Shown piece after piece: positions 1-7,449 of a stretch of DNA of 10,901 nucleotides; the stretch's first letter is position 1; the number at the start of each line of letters is the position of its first letter. The position numbers and the translations under genes are program-made. Below the pieces are notes generated by a model, which saw only the letters and a list, made by a program, of their open reading frames with translations, ran no database searches and was not told where the DNA came from. The stretch comes from CAZLMW01 sp964560875. Its GTDB lineage: Bacteria > Myxococcota_A > UBA9042. The stretch lies in contig CAZLMW010000189.1 in assembly GCA_964560875.1 (NCBI GenBank), forward strand, positions 1 through 10,901, read 5' to 3'.

Positions 1-2
1 TC

Positions 3-3000
3 TCGGCTGATGGCTTTGTGTGCAGCGGCGGCGGCTGTGCGGAGAAGGCCGCGTGTGAAAAGGGGACGTGCGTGCCGAAAGGTCAGCAGCGGTTGTGGGC
101 GCGGCGGCTTGAGCCAATCGGCGGCTTCGCGAGGCGCGGACTTGCTCTTATCGATGCGGGCAACGGAGCCGCGCTCCTTCTTCATAGCACCGGCAACAAC
201 AGCGCTGCGGTCTTTTCAACGGATCCCTTCGGTTCGCTGAAGCCGGGCCCAAACGTCCACACGCACGTCCGAGGGGTCGCGATCGCCGGCAAAGGTGAGC
301 TCGTCGTCTGTCAGCGTGGCAAGAACAGCCAGTTCGACTGGACGATGATGCGCATGCCCCAGGCGCAGGGCGGTGCGAAATGGGTCACTACCTTCAGCGC
401 CAAGCAGCCTGTGTACGGATTGCGCGCGTACGCGTTAGCGGATGGAACGTTCGGTGGATTGGGCGTGCTGGCGCCTCCCAGTGGCGGGTGGCGGATCGCT
501 TGGATCCGTGTCCACAGCACCGGCGCAAAGATCATGTCTCGCGAGCTCGCGGTTGCTCCAGGTTGGTCCGACTATCCGTATGACGCTGCGCTGTTCGCCG
601 ACACATCAGTCATCATTGCGGGGGTTTCTACCGGAAGCGCCAAGCGCGGGTTGGCGATTCGGCTCAACAACAAGGGTTCGCAGGTCTGGCGCCGTCAGAT
701 CGCTCTCGCAGGTGCGTTCTGGTCGGCTGTCGATGTCGACGGCGGGGCCATGCTCGGTGGCTGGGCCGTCAATCCCAAAGAGCCAGTCCCCGTGCTTGCC
801 AGCGTCACCCATGAAGGTCATGTCCGTTGGGTGAAGAAGCCGAAGGTCACCGGCAACGCCACAGTCGTTTCTCTCGTGCGACGCGGCGCCGAAATCACAG
901 CGCTCCTATCCGAACGGGTCGGCTTCAAGGCCCTCGGATCCTTGCGCAGTTTCAATGGCGCGGGTGTGCAGCAGTGGTCTCGTACCATCGAGGTCGGCCC
1001 GTTCTTCGAACCGAGGAGCCTGGGCGTCAGCACGGACGGCGCGTTGTTGTTGGCGGGCGATGCCGGCGACCCAAATAAACCCGCGGCTTACTTCGCCAAA
1101 CTCAGCCCGTGGGGCGACCGGTCGTGCACCGAAGCTGGCAAATGCTTCTCGACCACGGCGACGAAGTGCGACGATGGCGACGCGTGCACGGCCAACACCT
1201 GCGACGGGCAAAAAGGCTGCGGCTTCACAAAGACCGGCTGCGACGACGCCAACGCTTGCACCACCGACGCCTGCGACAAGAAAGCCGGGTGCACGCACAA
1301 AGCGACCTCCGCGCTATGTGATGACGGCGACCAATGCACCGAGAAGGACGCCTGCGCCGGCGGTTTCTGCGTGGGCAAAGCGCGCAATTGCGACGACGGC
1401 AACCCGTGCACCGATGACAGCTGCGACGGCTCGAAGGGCTGCGTGGCCAAGGCGAAAAAGGACGGCAGCACGTGCCCGGTCTCCAACGGCTGCAGCCTCT
1501 CGGCGGCCTGCAAAGCTGGGGTCTGCGCGCATTCGGAGAAGGGCAAGCTCTGGGCGACCGACCACGATCTCTACAAGACAACCAAACCCAGCCAGGTCTT
1601 CATCAACATCGCGTCCACCAAGGGCGGCTGGGTCGGCATCTTCTCGCAGCGACCGTTCGGCTATGCGTTCAACCTCATGGGTGGACGTATCGATAGCGCA
1701 GGCGGCTTCAAGCTCGCTGGCAACCTCGGCGGCGGCACCTACCAAAAAGCGGTCGATTCGTCGCTGACTCTCCCCGTGGCGTCCGGCGGCTTCCTGCTCA
1801 CGTGGGGCGAGGGCGGCGCCGATCGTGTGCTCCGCGCTCGCCTTGTGGATGACAAGCTCAAGGCCATTGGCTTGGTCGCGTCGTATCCGCTCAGCGCCAG
1901 CGTCGTCGGCAAGTATCCCCGCACGTACCCACGCGCAATCTCACGCCTCGCGGACGGTTCGATCGCCATCGCCGGGGACCTCTGGGGCTCGTCCGGCGGC
2001 CCGCGCATGGACGTTCAGCTCATCCAGGCCGACCTCAAGAGCGTATGGCGACGTCAGTTCCCCGGTAACGCCGCGAGCGTCTACACCCGCGCAGCTGTCG
2101 CAACGTCCGACGGCGGCTTCATCGCCGGCGGCTGGCAGAAGGGCGCAAAGCTCTCCGAAGCGGCGCTGCTGCAGAAGGTCTCCAAGTCGGGCACCTCCGT
2201 CTTCCGGCGCGTGCATCACAGCGCTGGTGCCACGGCCATCGAACGCCTGGTTCGCGACGGCTCGGACCTCATGGCCGCGGGTCGGTTCGTCGTCGGAAAG
2301 AAGACATCGCCGTGGCTCGCCCGCTTCGACGACGAGGGCAAGAAGCTTTGGTCGCGCGTCGTTCCGCAGCCGAGCAGCGCCGGGCTGTCGTTGCTCGCCA
2401 AACGGGCTGATGGTGGCTATCTGCTGGCGGGCAACCGCACGATCGGCCTTGGTACGGCGATTTGGCTGCAACACGTCGATTCGCTCGGCAACCCGACCTG
2501 GCGGCGCGACCTGCAGCATGGGTCCTCGCACTGGATGAGCCGCGAGGGTGCCATCGCGCTTGCCGACGGCGGGCTGCTTCTCGGCGGCGGAACCATCGTC
2601 AACGGCAACGCGCGCGGCGTCGTGATCCGGACCGACGCCTGGGGCAACATCGCATGCAAAGACGGCGGAGTTTGCCCATCGAAGGCGCCCGGGGCGTCGA
2701 TTCCCAAGGGTTGCGACGACGCGAAGACCTGCACAGCGGATCGCTGCGACCCCGCCAAGGGCTGTGTCCACACCGCGCGCAGCTGCGACGACGCAAACCC
2801 GTGCACGACCGACAGCTGTGACGCGACCAAGGGGTGCCAGCACAAGGCCGCGTCTGGGCCCTGCAACGACGGCTCCATCTGCACCATCGGCGAGTCCTGC
2901 CAGGCCGGTGCGTGCGCTTCAGCCAAGGTGCTCGATTGCGACGACGCCAACGCCTGCACGCAAGACGCGTGTCATCCGGTGTCCGGCTGCGAGAATGTCG

Positions 3001-4400
3001 CGCTCGACAGCGGCACCTGTGACGACGGCAGCAAGTGCTCCGAAAAGACCGTGTGCGCCAAGGGCGTCTGCATGTACTCGGGGCCTGCGCTGCTCCGCGC
3101 GGTCGCGTACGACAACTCGACCGACAGCAACAAGTATCCGGTCGTCTCCGCGGGCATCGCCTACAAGGGCAGTGTCATCTACGCGATGCCACGTCGCTTC
3201 TACCACTGGAAATGGAAGAAGACTGACAACTACGAGCTGCGCTGGGGACGGATGGGGCCGCGCGGCAAGTACTATCACCTGGTCAGCAACCAGCCGCGTT
3301 GGACCGAGGGCAAAGCGCTGTTCACCAGCCAACTGAGCCTCGGCGGCGATCAGAACCAGGGAGTCGTCGCTGCGCGGTCGTTCCGCCACGTCTCGGGGAG
3401 CAAATTCGTCGCGCTGCGCCGGGACCGAAATCACTGGCGGTATCGCGACCGGATCCGCATCGAATTCCTCGACGCCGACTTGTTCAAGCACAGCCGCCAG
3501 GGTCGCACGATCGACCCGCCCTACGACGCGAGCGCGCTCAAGTACACGCACCACTACTACGGTGACGATATTCGCGTGGTCATCGACGGCTCGTTCGCCA
3601 TCGCCGGGTTCCGTTCGACAGCCGCGACCGGTCGCATCGAGCTGCTCTACATCCGCACTGACGGCACGGGTCTGCCCAAATACACCCGCGCTAGCGGTCG
3701 CAACGATGGCGACGACTACGGGCACGCGCTTGTGACGTTCAAGACCGGCCACGCGGTGATTGCAGGCGCCACGCGCAAGTCGAAGGGGCCGATGGATCCC
3801 CTCCTCACGCGCTTCGACAACGCGGGCAAGCTCGTGTGGCGCAAGTCATCGGCGGTGTCCGGCAAGTCCGTCACCTACGAACGCATCGAATCATCCGGCG
3901 GGCAACTCATCACCGCTGGGCGCTACATCGTTGGGACCGACAAGCGCTACGTGATCGCGGCTCATGGCGAGGACGGCGCGCTGAAGTGGCGTAAGCATCC
4001 CAAGCTCGCGACGCCCGTCGACTTCCGCGGATTGGGTGTCAGCCCGGACGGAAGCTTCCTGGTGGCGGGGGACCGCGACGACGGCATCGTGAAGAAGGCC
4101 TGGTTGACGCGCCTCGACGCCGCCGGCAAGCCCGTTTGGTATCGCGAATACCAGGTCGGAAAGACCACCATGCTCGGCCGCCAGGGGCTCGTGGTGATGG
4201 ACGACGGTGGTGCCGCGCTGCTGGGTGGAACCGTGGCGTTTTCGCGTGAAAACCCGGCGATCATCCGCGTCGACGCCTGGGGCAACGCGGGCTGCCAGGC
4301 CGCCGGTCAGTGTCGGACCACTGTGTTCAACGATTGCGCCAAGAAGTGCGCCGGCAAGTTGGCGATGTGCGACGCCAAGAAAGGCTGCGTCTGCAAGTAG
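3..4400 (+). CDS. Giant secreted modular protein, alternating beta-propeller-like units and CTDC-type cysteine-rich blocks (5'-partial)
   Basis: The frame is open to the left edge with no stop, so the true start and presumed signal peptide lie upstream; the GTG at 18 is only the first start-like codon. Residues here are counted from it. Three repeat units are visible (about 22-369, 505-879 and 1019-1425). In each I can lay out seven blade-like repeats with a core such as DGGFIAGG or DGSFLVAG, then a short strand ending D-x-x-G-x-x-x-W. Each unit closes with a WG and a Cys pair (SPWGDRSC, DAWGNIAC, DAWGNAGC). Two blocks of five cysteine repeats (384-503, 899-1018) separate the units and match the Dictyostelium CTDC repeat style (CDDGNPCTTDSC). 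A short Cys-rich tail ends in VCK; no MYXO-CTERM-like anchor is seen. The likely role is an extracellular scaffold or adhesion/binding protein, which is inference: no catalytic motif was recognised. The seven-blade reading is by eye. Confidence 0.9.
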   Translation, partial: SADGFVCSGGGCAEKAACEKGTCVPKGQQRLWARRLEPIGGFARRGLALIDAGNGAALLLHSTGNNSAAVFSTDPFGSLKPGPNVHTHVRGVAIAGKGELVVCQRGKNSQFDWTMMRMPQAQGGAKWVTTFSAKQPVYGLRAYALADGTFGGLGVLAPPSGGWRIAWIRVHSTGAKIMSRELAVAPGWSDYPYDAALFADTSVIIAGVSTGSAKRGLAIRLNNKGSQVWRRQIALAGAFWSAVDVDGGAMLGGWAVNPKEPVPVLASVTHEGHVRWVKKPKVTGNATVVSLVRRGAEITALLSERVGFKALGSLRSFNGAGVQQWSRTIEVGPFFEPRSLGVSTDGALLLAGDAGDPNKPAAYFAKLSPWGDRSCTEAGKCFSTTATKCDDGDACTANTCDGQKGCGFTKTGCDDANACTTDACDKKAGCTHKATSALCDDGDQCTEKDACAGGFCVGKARNCDDGNPCTDDSCDGSKGCVAKAKKDGSTCPVSNGCSLSAACKAGVCAHSEKGKLWATDHDLYKTTKPSQVFINIASTKGGWVGIFSQRPFGYAFNLMGGRIDSAGGFKLAGNLGGGTYQKAVDSSLTLPVASGGFLLTWGEGGADRVLRARLVDDKLKAIGLVASYPLSASVVGKYPRTYPRAISRLADGSIAIAGDLWGSSGGPRMDVQLIQADLKSVWRRQFPGNAASVYTRAAVATSDGGFIAGGWQKGAKLSEAALLQKVSKSGTSVFRRVHHSAGATAIERLVRDGSDLMAAGRFVVGKKTSPWLARFDDEGKKLWSRVVPQPSSAGLSLLAKRADGGYLLAGNRTIGLGTAIWLQHVDSLGNPTWRRDLQHGSSHWMSREGAIALADGGLLLGGGTIVNGNARGVVIRTDAWGNIACKDGGVCPSKAPGASIPKGCDDAKTCTADRCDPAKGCVHTARSCDDANPCTTDSCDATKGCQHKAASGPCNDGSICTIGESCQAGACASAKVLDCDDANACTQDACHPVSGCENVALDSGTCDDGSKCSEKTVCAKGVCMYSGPALLRAVAYDNSTDSNKYPVVSAGIAYKGSVIYAMPRRFYHWKWKKTDNYELRWGRMGPRGKYYHLVSNQPRWTEGKALFTSQLSLGGDQNQGVVAARSFRHVSGSKFVALRRDRNHWRYRDRIRIEFLDADLFKHSRQGRTIDPPYDASALKYTHHYYGDDIRVVIDGSFAIAGFRSTAATGRIELLYIRTDGTGLPKYTRASGRNDGDDYGHALVTFKTGHAVIAGATRKSKGPMDPLLTRFDNAGKLVWRKSSAVSGKSVTYERIESSGGQLITAGRYIVGTDKRYVIAAHGEDGALKWRKHPKLATPVDFRGLGVSPDGSFLVAGDRDDGIVKKAWLTRLDAAGKPVWYREYQVGKTTMLGRQGLVVMDDGGAALLGGTVAFSRENPAIIRVDAWGNAGCQAAGQCRTTVFNDCAKKCAGKLAMCDAKKGCVCK
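1167..1526 (+). repeat. Cysteine-rich block 1: five CTDC-type repeats
   Basis: Five cysteine repeats begin at codons 1167, 1239, 1317, 1389 and 1473 (residues 384, 408, 434, 458 and 486). Two types are visible. Type A reads CDDxxxCTxxxCDxxxGC. Type B reads CDDGxxCxxxxxCxxGxC. The order is A-A-B-A-B. Eight to ten Asp/Gly/Cys codons recur almost unchanged at DNA level, for example tgcgacgacgccaacg at 1239. The type A consensus fits the Pfam Dicty_CTDC style. Such cysteines are normally disulphide-bonded outside the cytoplasm, so the block probably forms a rigid spacer between propeller-like units. Confidence 0.8.
2712..3071 (+). repeat. Cysteine-rich block 2: five CTDC-type repeats, same order as block 1
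   Basis: Repeats start at codons 2712, 2784, 2862, 2937 and 3018 (residues 899, 923, 949, 974 and 1001). Spacings are 24, 26, 25 and 27 residues, against 24, 26, 24 and 28 in block 1, and the type order A-A-B-A-B is the same. Both blocks are exactly 360 bases from first to last cysteine codon. This points to duplication of the whole propeller-plus-block unit rather than independent expansion of single repeats. Confidence 0.8.
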
Positions 4401-4437
4401 TCGAAGAGTTGAAGTCTAGCGGCAACGGAATCGCGGA

Positions 4438-5178
4438 TCAGATCGAGACACCGATGCGAAGGCTGGCGGTTGTTGTCGAGCCGACGTCGGTCTGCGCCGT
4501 GAAGTTGACCGGGCCGAACTCGTAGCGCGCGCCCGCGATGCCGTAGCTGGCCGCCTGGTATTCGCCGTCGGCCGTGCAGCAGTCATGCACAAACCGCGTG
4601 CCCATTCCGGTGTAGAGCGTGCCGCCGAAGATCGAGTAGCCGATGATGGCGGAGGTATCGAAGATCTCGACGTCGCCGTTGCGTAGCCCCTCGGTTCGCG
4701 TAAACGAGCTCGTGAGCAGGATCCCGGGAACCGGCCCGCGCTGGTGCAACAGGGCCCAGGAGACTTCGCCCGCTACCGTGCGCGCATCGGTCTGCGGATC
4801 GACGGAGACAGACGCGCCGACGTCGATGCTCTTGGTCAGGCCGAGCCGCGCGTGGAGCCTTCCGATCGATCCTTCGCCCTCAGCGTCGGCAAGACGGATG
4901 GTCGCGTACCCGACATCGACGCCGAGACGACCGAGGGTCTCCGGACCGGCCAAGCGACGGTAGGTGACGAGGTGGCCGAGGTTGCGGGCGCGGCTTTCGC
5001 GGGCGATGCGGGAAGCGCCACCGCTGGAAACCGAGGACACGCCCGAAGCGTCGGCCGTTGCGAGCAGACCGTCAGCGAATACCGAGGGGGCGGCGAAGAC
5101 GACGCACAACAGCGCCGCGAAGAACGCGATGTGAGATCGGGTTTTCGGGGCGGGTCGGGTCAGGTGCGGGGTCGGCAT
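4438..5178 (-). CDS. Exported protein, probable outer-membrane beta-barrel (246 aa)
   Basis: It starts at ATG 5178 behind a good ribosome site, GAGGAG (5184-5189 on the other strand) with a 5-base spacer, and ends at TGA 4438-4440. Residues 1-35 form a Sec signal peptide: a basic n-region, then a hydrophobic core (IAFFAALLCVVFAA) and a likely VFA|DG cleavage. The mature part has short alternating polar/hydrophobic strands rich in Gly, Thr and Ser (LGVDVGYATIRLAD, IDVGASVSVD, ASLRIGVSI), as expected for a small outer-membrane barrel. Two adjacent cysteines (HDCCTAD) may be surface-exposed. It converges on the giant-protein gene with only 37 bases between the stops, and it is divergent from the next barrel-like gene. 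The family was not recognised, and the terminal residue is Ile rather than the usual aromatic, so the barrel assignment is an inference. Confidence 0.8.
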   Translation of the reverse strand: MPTPHLTRPAPKTRSHIAFFAALLCVVFAAPSVFADGLLATADASGVSSVSSGGASRIARESRARNLGHLVTYRRLAGPETLGRLGVDVGYATIRLADAEGEGSIGRLHARLGLTKSIDVGASVSVDPQTDARTVAGEVSWALLHQRGPVPGILLTSSFTRTEGLRNGDVEIFDTSAIIGYSIFGGTLYTGMGTRFVHDCCTADGEYQAASYGIAGARYEFGPVNFTAQTDVGSTTTASLRIGVSI

Positions 5179-5298
5179 GGGTGCTCCTCGTGGTTGGCGC
5201 CCGCGTTTGGAAACGACGTCGTCGGGCCGCTACAGATTCAACACCGCAGCTCGTCAGACCTGTCACCTCGCCCTCGAGATCGGGCATGATGGGCGGAC
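5179..5298. promoter_or_regulatory. Divergent intergenic region between two exported-protein genes
   Basis: The 120 bases between two divergent genes must hold both promoters. I see no convincing -35/-10 pair on either strand. The one structural feature is a perfect 10-bp palindrome, ACGACGTCGT at 5213-5222, 34 bases before the leftward start codon. It could be an operator half-site arrangement, or chance in GC-rich DNA. Confidence 0.35.
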
Positions 5299-6075
5299 GT
5301 GCTCGCTCTCAGTCCGCCCCGCATCGCTCGTGTCGGTGCGTTCGCCGTGGTCCTCGCTGGAGCCCTCATCGGCTTCTGCAGCGCGGCTCTCGCTGACGGA
5401 TACAACGACTGGCCAGGCGAGCTTGTCCCTTCCGGCGAGATCGACGTCGTCCCGTCCATCGGCGGCAAGGCCCACCCCAACCTTTCGGCGTACTGGCAGC
5501 TGCAGTTGGAAATCGGCCTCCCGGCGGGTTTTGAGCTGTCCGTCATCGCGGCGATGTGGAACCACGGCAGCGAGTGGCAGGGCGACGGCCTCTACCTGCA
5601 GCCTCGCGTCGCGCTGACGACGCTGTTCAGCGCAACCGCGGGCTTCTACGTGCCGTTTGACTCCCTCAACGGCGAGCTCGGGTTGATCGCGGGCCTCACG
5701 CACACCGTCTGGCTGCAAAAGGACGCGTGGAAGTTCAACTGGAACGTCTTCGGCACGACCAACCTGAGGTTGCAGAGCCCGGAAATATACGGCGTCGGCG
5801 TGCTGGAGCGCCGCATCAACGACGACTTCGGGATCTACGCAGAGCTCGACGTCACGTACCCCTCCGATGGTGTCGGACCGACCGTTTTCGACACGTTCGC
5901 CGGGGTCGAATGGGTGCTCGACGACGATGCGCTCAACATCGCCTTGATGTGGACCGCCGCGCCCGACGGGGATCCACGTGCCATCGGCGTAGGTTTCTGG
6001 TATTCGCGCCGACTCGTTGTCGGTGGCTGGATGGGCGGACCCAAGCGCGAACTCACGAACGGATTGGGACGTTGA
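5299..6075 (+). CDS. Exported protein, probable outer-membrane beta-barrel (258 aa)
   Basis: The start is GTG 5299. A TGA at 5287-5289 closes the frame just upstream and no in-frame ATG precedes the signal sequence, so GTG is the best choice, although the ribosome site (GGGCGG) is weak. Residues 1-32 are a signal peptide with core AVVLAGALIGF and likely ALA|DG cleavage. The mature protein is a run of amphipathic strands broken by aromatic and Asn/Asp turns: LQLEIGLPAGFELSVIAAMW, LQPRVALTTLFSATAGFYV, FGIYAELDVTYPSD, RAIGVGFWYSRRLVVGGW. This pattern resembles small outer-membrane barrels of the phenol-degradation/MetA-like transporter type, but I cannot confirm the family. It is divergent from a second probable barrel, and both mature proteins would begin with DG. 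It may be co-transcribed with the downstream glycosyltransferase-like gene, 57 bases away. Confidence 0.82.
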   Translation: MLALSPPRIARVGAFAVVLAGALIGFCSAALADGYNDWPGELVPSGEIDVVPSIGGKAHPNLSAYWQLQLEIGLPAGFELSVIAAMWNHGSEWQGDGLYLQPRVALTTLFSATAGFYVPFDSLNGELGLIAGLTHTVWLQKDAWKFNWNVFGTTNLRLQSPEIYGVGVLERRINDDFGIYAELDVTYPSDGVGPTVFDTFAGVEWVLDDDALNIALMWTAAPDGDPRAIGVGFWYSRRLVVGGWMGGPKRELTNGLGR

Positions 6076-6094
6076 CGCGGACGGCGGCGCTGTA

Positions 6095-6116
6095 TTGGCG
6101 GCCGCTGCACCGCCAA
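6095..6116 (+). other. Intergenic stem-loop, 7-bp perfect stem
   Basis: TTGGCGG (6095-6101) pairs perfectly with CCGCCAA (6110-6116) around an 8-base loop. It lies between the barrel-like gene (stop 6075) and the glycosyltransferase-like gene (start 6133), just before the AAGGA ribosome site. No T-run follows, so it is not a standard intrinsic terminator. It could act on mRNA stability or translation in the spacer, or it could be chance. Confidence 0.35.
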
Positions 6117-6132
6117 ACGAAGGAACGAAACG

Positions 6133-6696
6133 ATGCGCCTGCGGGTGACCTTGCTGCATGACGGGAGCAACGCCGATGTCGAGGCGTCGCTGACCTATTT
6201 GTGGCGCGCCATTCCGGCCCAGGACGTCGACGTCAACCTCGTGACCCTGGACCGATTCGGAGCCCTCCCCGGCCTGCGGACCTTGCGTGGCCTGCGCGAT
6301 ATCGAACCCTTCCTCAACCGCGATCGCGCCGACGTCATCCACGCATGGCTCGCTCGTCCCGCCTTGCTGTGTGGCCTGCTGCGCCTCGTTCCCGATCGCC
6401 CGGTCGTCATCACCGGTGTCCCCGGCACCGTCAGCCGACTCGAAAACGAACCGCTCGCCGCCGCGGCCCATATCTCCGGCGCGTTCTTGTCCGATCTCGT
6501 CACGGTGTGGCGTCCGGCGACCCGCGACTGGCTGGTTCGAAACGGCGTGCCATCCGACGCGATCGAGATCTTGCCCGACCTCTCCGTCGCCGACGATCCC
6601 GACGCGTTGGCCCGCCGCGCCGTCCGCCTGTACGACGAAGCGGTCGCCCGCCGCCGCCCGATCTGGCGCCGTTTTGTGGGCCTGCCCAGGCTGTAA
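6133..6696 (+). CDS. Glycosyltransferase family 4-like N-terminal domain protein (187 aa, lacks C-terminal half)
   Basis: ATG 6133 follows AAGGA (6120-6124) with an 8-base spacer; the stop is TAA. The sequence follows the acceptor-side half of GT-B glycosyltransferases. A first strand RLRVTLLHDGSN is followed by VNLVTLDRFGALPGLR. Next comes a DVIHAWLARPALLCGLL segment, like the family's 'D-x-x-H-x-H' region, then PDRPVVITGVPGT. Then come SDLVTVWRPATRDWLVRNGV and IEILPDLSVADD, matching the end of the N-terminal domain ('iPNGvD' position). Full enzymes are about 350-400 residues. Here the protein stops straight after that point with a basic tail, so the nucleotide-sugar-binding domain and its E-x7-E motif are absent. 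No C-terminal half is encoded in the next 80 bases. It may be an ancient degenerate copy, a partner subunit or a non-catalytic binding protein. Confidence 0.72.
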   Translation: MRLRVTLLHDGSNADVEASLTYLWRAIPAQDVDVNLVTLDRFGALPGLRTLRGLRDIEPFLNRDRADVIHAWLARPALLCGLLRLVPDRPVVITGVPGTVSRLENEPLAAAAHISGAFLSDLVTVWRPATRDWLVRNGVPSDAIEILPDLSVADDPDALARRAVRLYDEAVARRRPIWRRFVGLPRL

Positions 6697-6719
6697 TCGA
6701 GCAACCCGAGGATATCCCC

Positions 6720-6748
6720 TTGACATGCAAGGCGGATTTCCCAAATCT
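6720..6748 (+). promoter_or_regulatory. Possible sigma-70-like promoter with perfect TTGACA
   Basis: A perfect TTGACA occurs at 6720-6725 in the 81-base gap before the PPC lipoprotein gene. The -10 position at 17-base spacing is AAATCT (6743-6748), which matches TATAAT poorly. The location is right and the hexamer is rare in such GC-rich DNA, but the assignment is tentative. Confidence 0.3.
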
Positions 6749-6777
6749 CCGCGCCCCAAAAAGTTGCGGAGCCCGCC

Positions 6778-7449
6778 ATGAATCGCCTGATTGCCAACCA
6801 CACATCCACGAGCCTCACGTCCACAAGCCTGAGTCTCGTGCTTGCCGCCACCCTCGCGCTCGCCTCGGCGTGCACGGACGACACCAGCGACGACAAGAAA
6901 GCCACACCCACCGACGCGGCTGCCGACGGCTCAACGGACGCGGGCTCCAGCGACGACACCGGCGGTGCATCCGGTAACGACGCCGGCGGCACCACCGCCA
7001 AGGACACCGGCTCAACCGCAAGCAAGGACGCGGGTTCGACCGGAAGCGTCGACGCCGGCAAGCCCGCGCTCAGCAAACACAACTCGTTCGACACCGCGCT
7101 GCCGATCACCATCGGCGCCGATGCAACCGACGAAGAGCTCGCGCCCACCGGCGAGGTCGACTACTTCACGTTCGAGGGCAAGAAGGGCGACGCCGTGCTC
7201 ATCGACATCTTCGCGCAGGAAAAGGCGTTCGAGAAAACCGCCATCGACACGGTGATGACGCTGTTCGACAAGGACCAAAAGCAGATCGCCGAAAACGACG
7301 ACCCGACCCCGCGGACCACCAACGACAGCGCGATCTTCACGATCCTGCCCGCCGACGGCACCTACTACATCACGGTGCAGGAGTGCTCACATGGGTCGCC
7401 GCCAAGAAGATCAACGCGTCGTGCGCCGAGCCCAAGGACAAGACCCTGA
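6778..7449 (+). CDS. Lipoprotein with PPC-like domain, 5' part of a frameshifted gene
   Basis: ATG 6778 follows GCGGAG (6766-6771) at a 6-base spacing. The N-terminus is a lipoprotein signal (LVLAATLALASAC) with lipid-anchor Cys32. Residues 33-100 are a flexible Asp/Ala/Gly/Ser/Thr linker (DAGSTGSVDAGKP). Residues 101-203 form a PPC-like (pre-peptidase C-terminal) beta-sandwich: HNSFDTALPITIG, then GEVDYFTFEGKKGDAVLIDI, DTVMTLFDKDQKQIAENDD and GTYYITVQEC. PPC domains are secreted carbohydrate- or protein-binding sandwiches. After Cys203 the frame turns into Arg/Pro-rich nonsense and stops at 7449, while the natural continuation (WVAAKKINASC) is found in the frame starting at 7383. The intact ancestral product would be about 528 residues. 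A true mutation and an assembly error are both possible. Confidence 0.82.
   Translation: MNRLIANHTSTSLTSTSLSLVLAATLALASACTDDTSDDKKATPTDAAADGSTDAGSSDDTGGASGNDAGGTTAKDTGSTASKDAGSTGSVDAGKPALSKHNSFDTALPITIGADATDEELAPTGEVDYFTFEGKKGDAVLIDIFAQEKAFEKTAIDTVMTLFDKDQKQIAENDDPTPRTTNDSAIFTILPADGTYYITVQECSHGSPPRRSTRRAPSPRTRP
7381..7391 (+). other. Frameshift site inside the PPC lipoprotein gene
   Basis: Reading must move from the frame of 6778 (ending VQEC at 7384-7386) to the frame of 7383 (ACA TGG GTC from 7389) to stay PPC-like. A single missing base, or two extra bases, near TGCTCACATGG would restore VQEC-(S)-TWVAAKK. There is no homopolymer longer than three and no X-XXY-YYZ slippery heptamer, so programmed -1 frameshifting is not favoured. 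Confidence 0.7.

Noticed and set aside
955..1767. Plus-strand 270-codon frame overlapping the giant gene
   Set aside because: It is an out-of-frame shadow with Arg/Ala/Pro/Thr-rich translation, and it overlaps cysteine block 1, where the main frame is clearly coding.
1941..3752. Minus-strand frames of 300 and 277 codons under the giant gene
   Set aside because: They lie opposite the repeat-rich coding sequence. Their composition mirrors the repeats of the plus strand, and they show no domain or plausible start context.
4401..4437. Intrinsic terminator between the convergent genes
   Set aside because: No stem-loop with a T-run is visible on either strand in the 37-base gap. The 28-base gap at 8364-8391 likewise has none.
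5263..6801. 512-codon open frame on the minus strand across the barrel and glycosyltransferase-like genes
   Set aside because: It is antisense to two genes with clear signal peptide, ribosome site or domain pattern. Its translation has no recognisable domain, and long antisense frames are expected in GC-rich DNA.
7381..7391. Programmed -1 ribosomal frameshifting
   Set aside because: No slippery heptamer is present, and I did not identify a supporting downstream structure. Mutation or assembly error is simpler.
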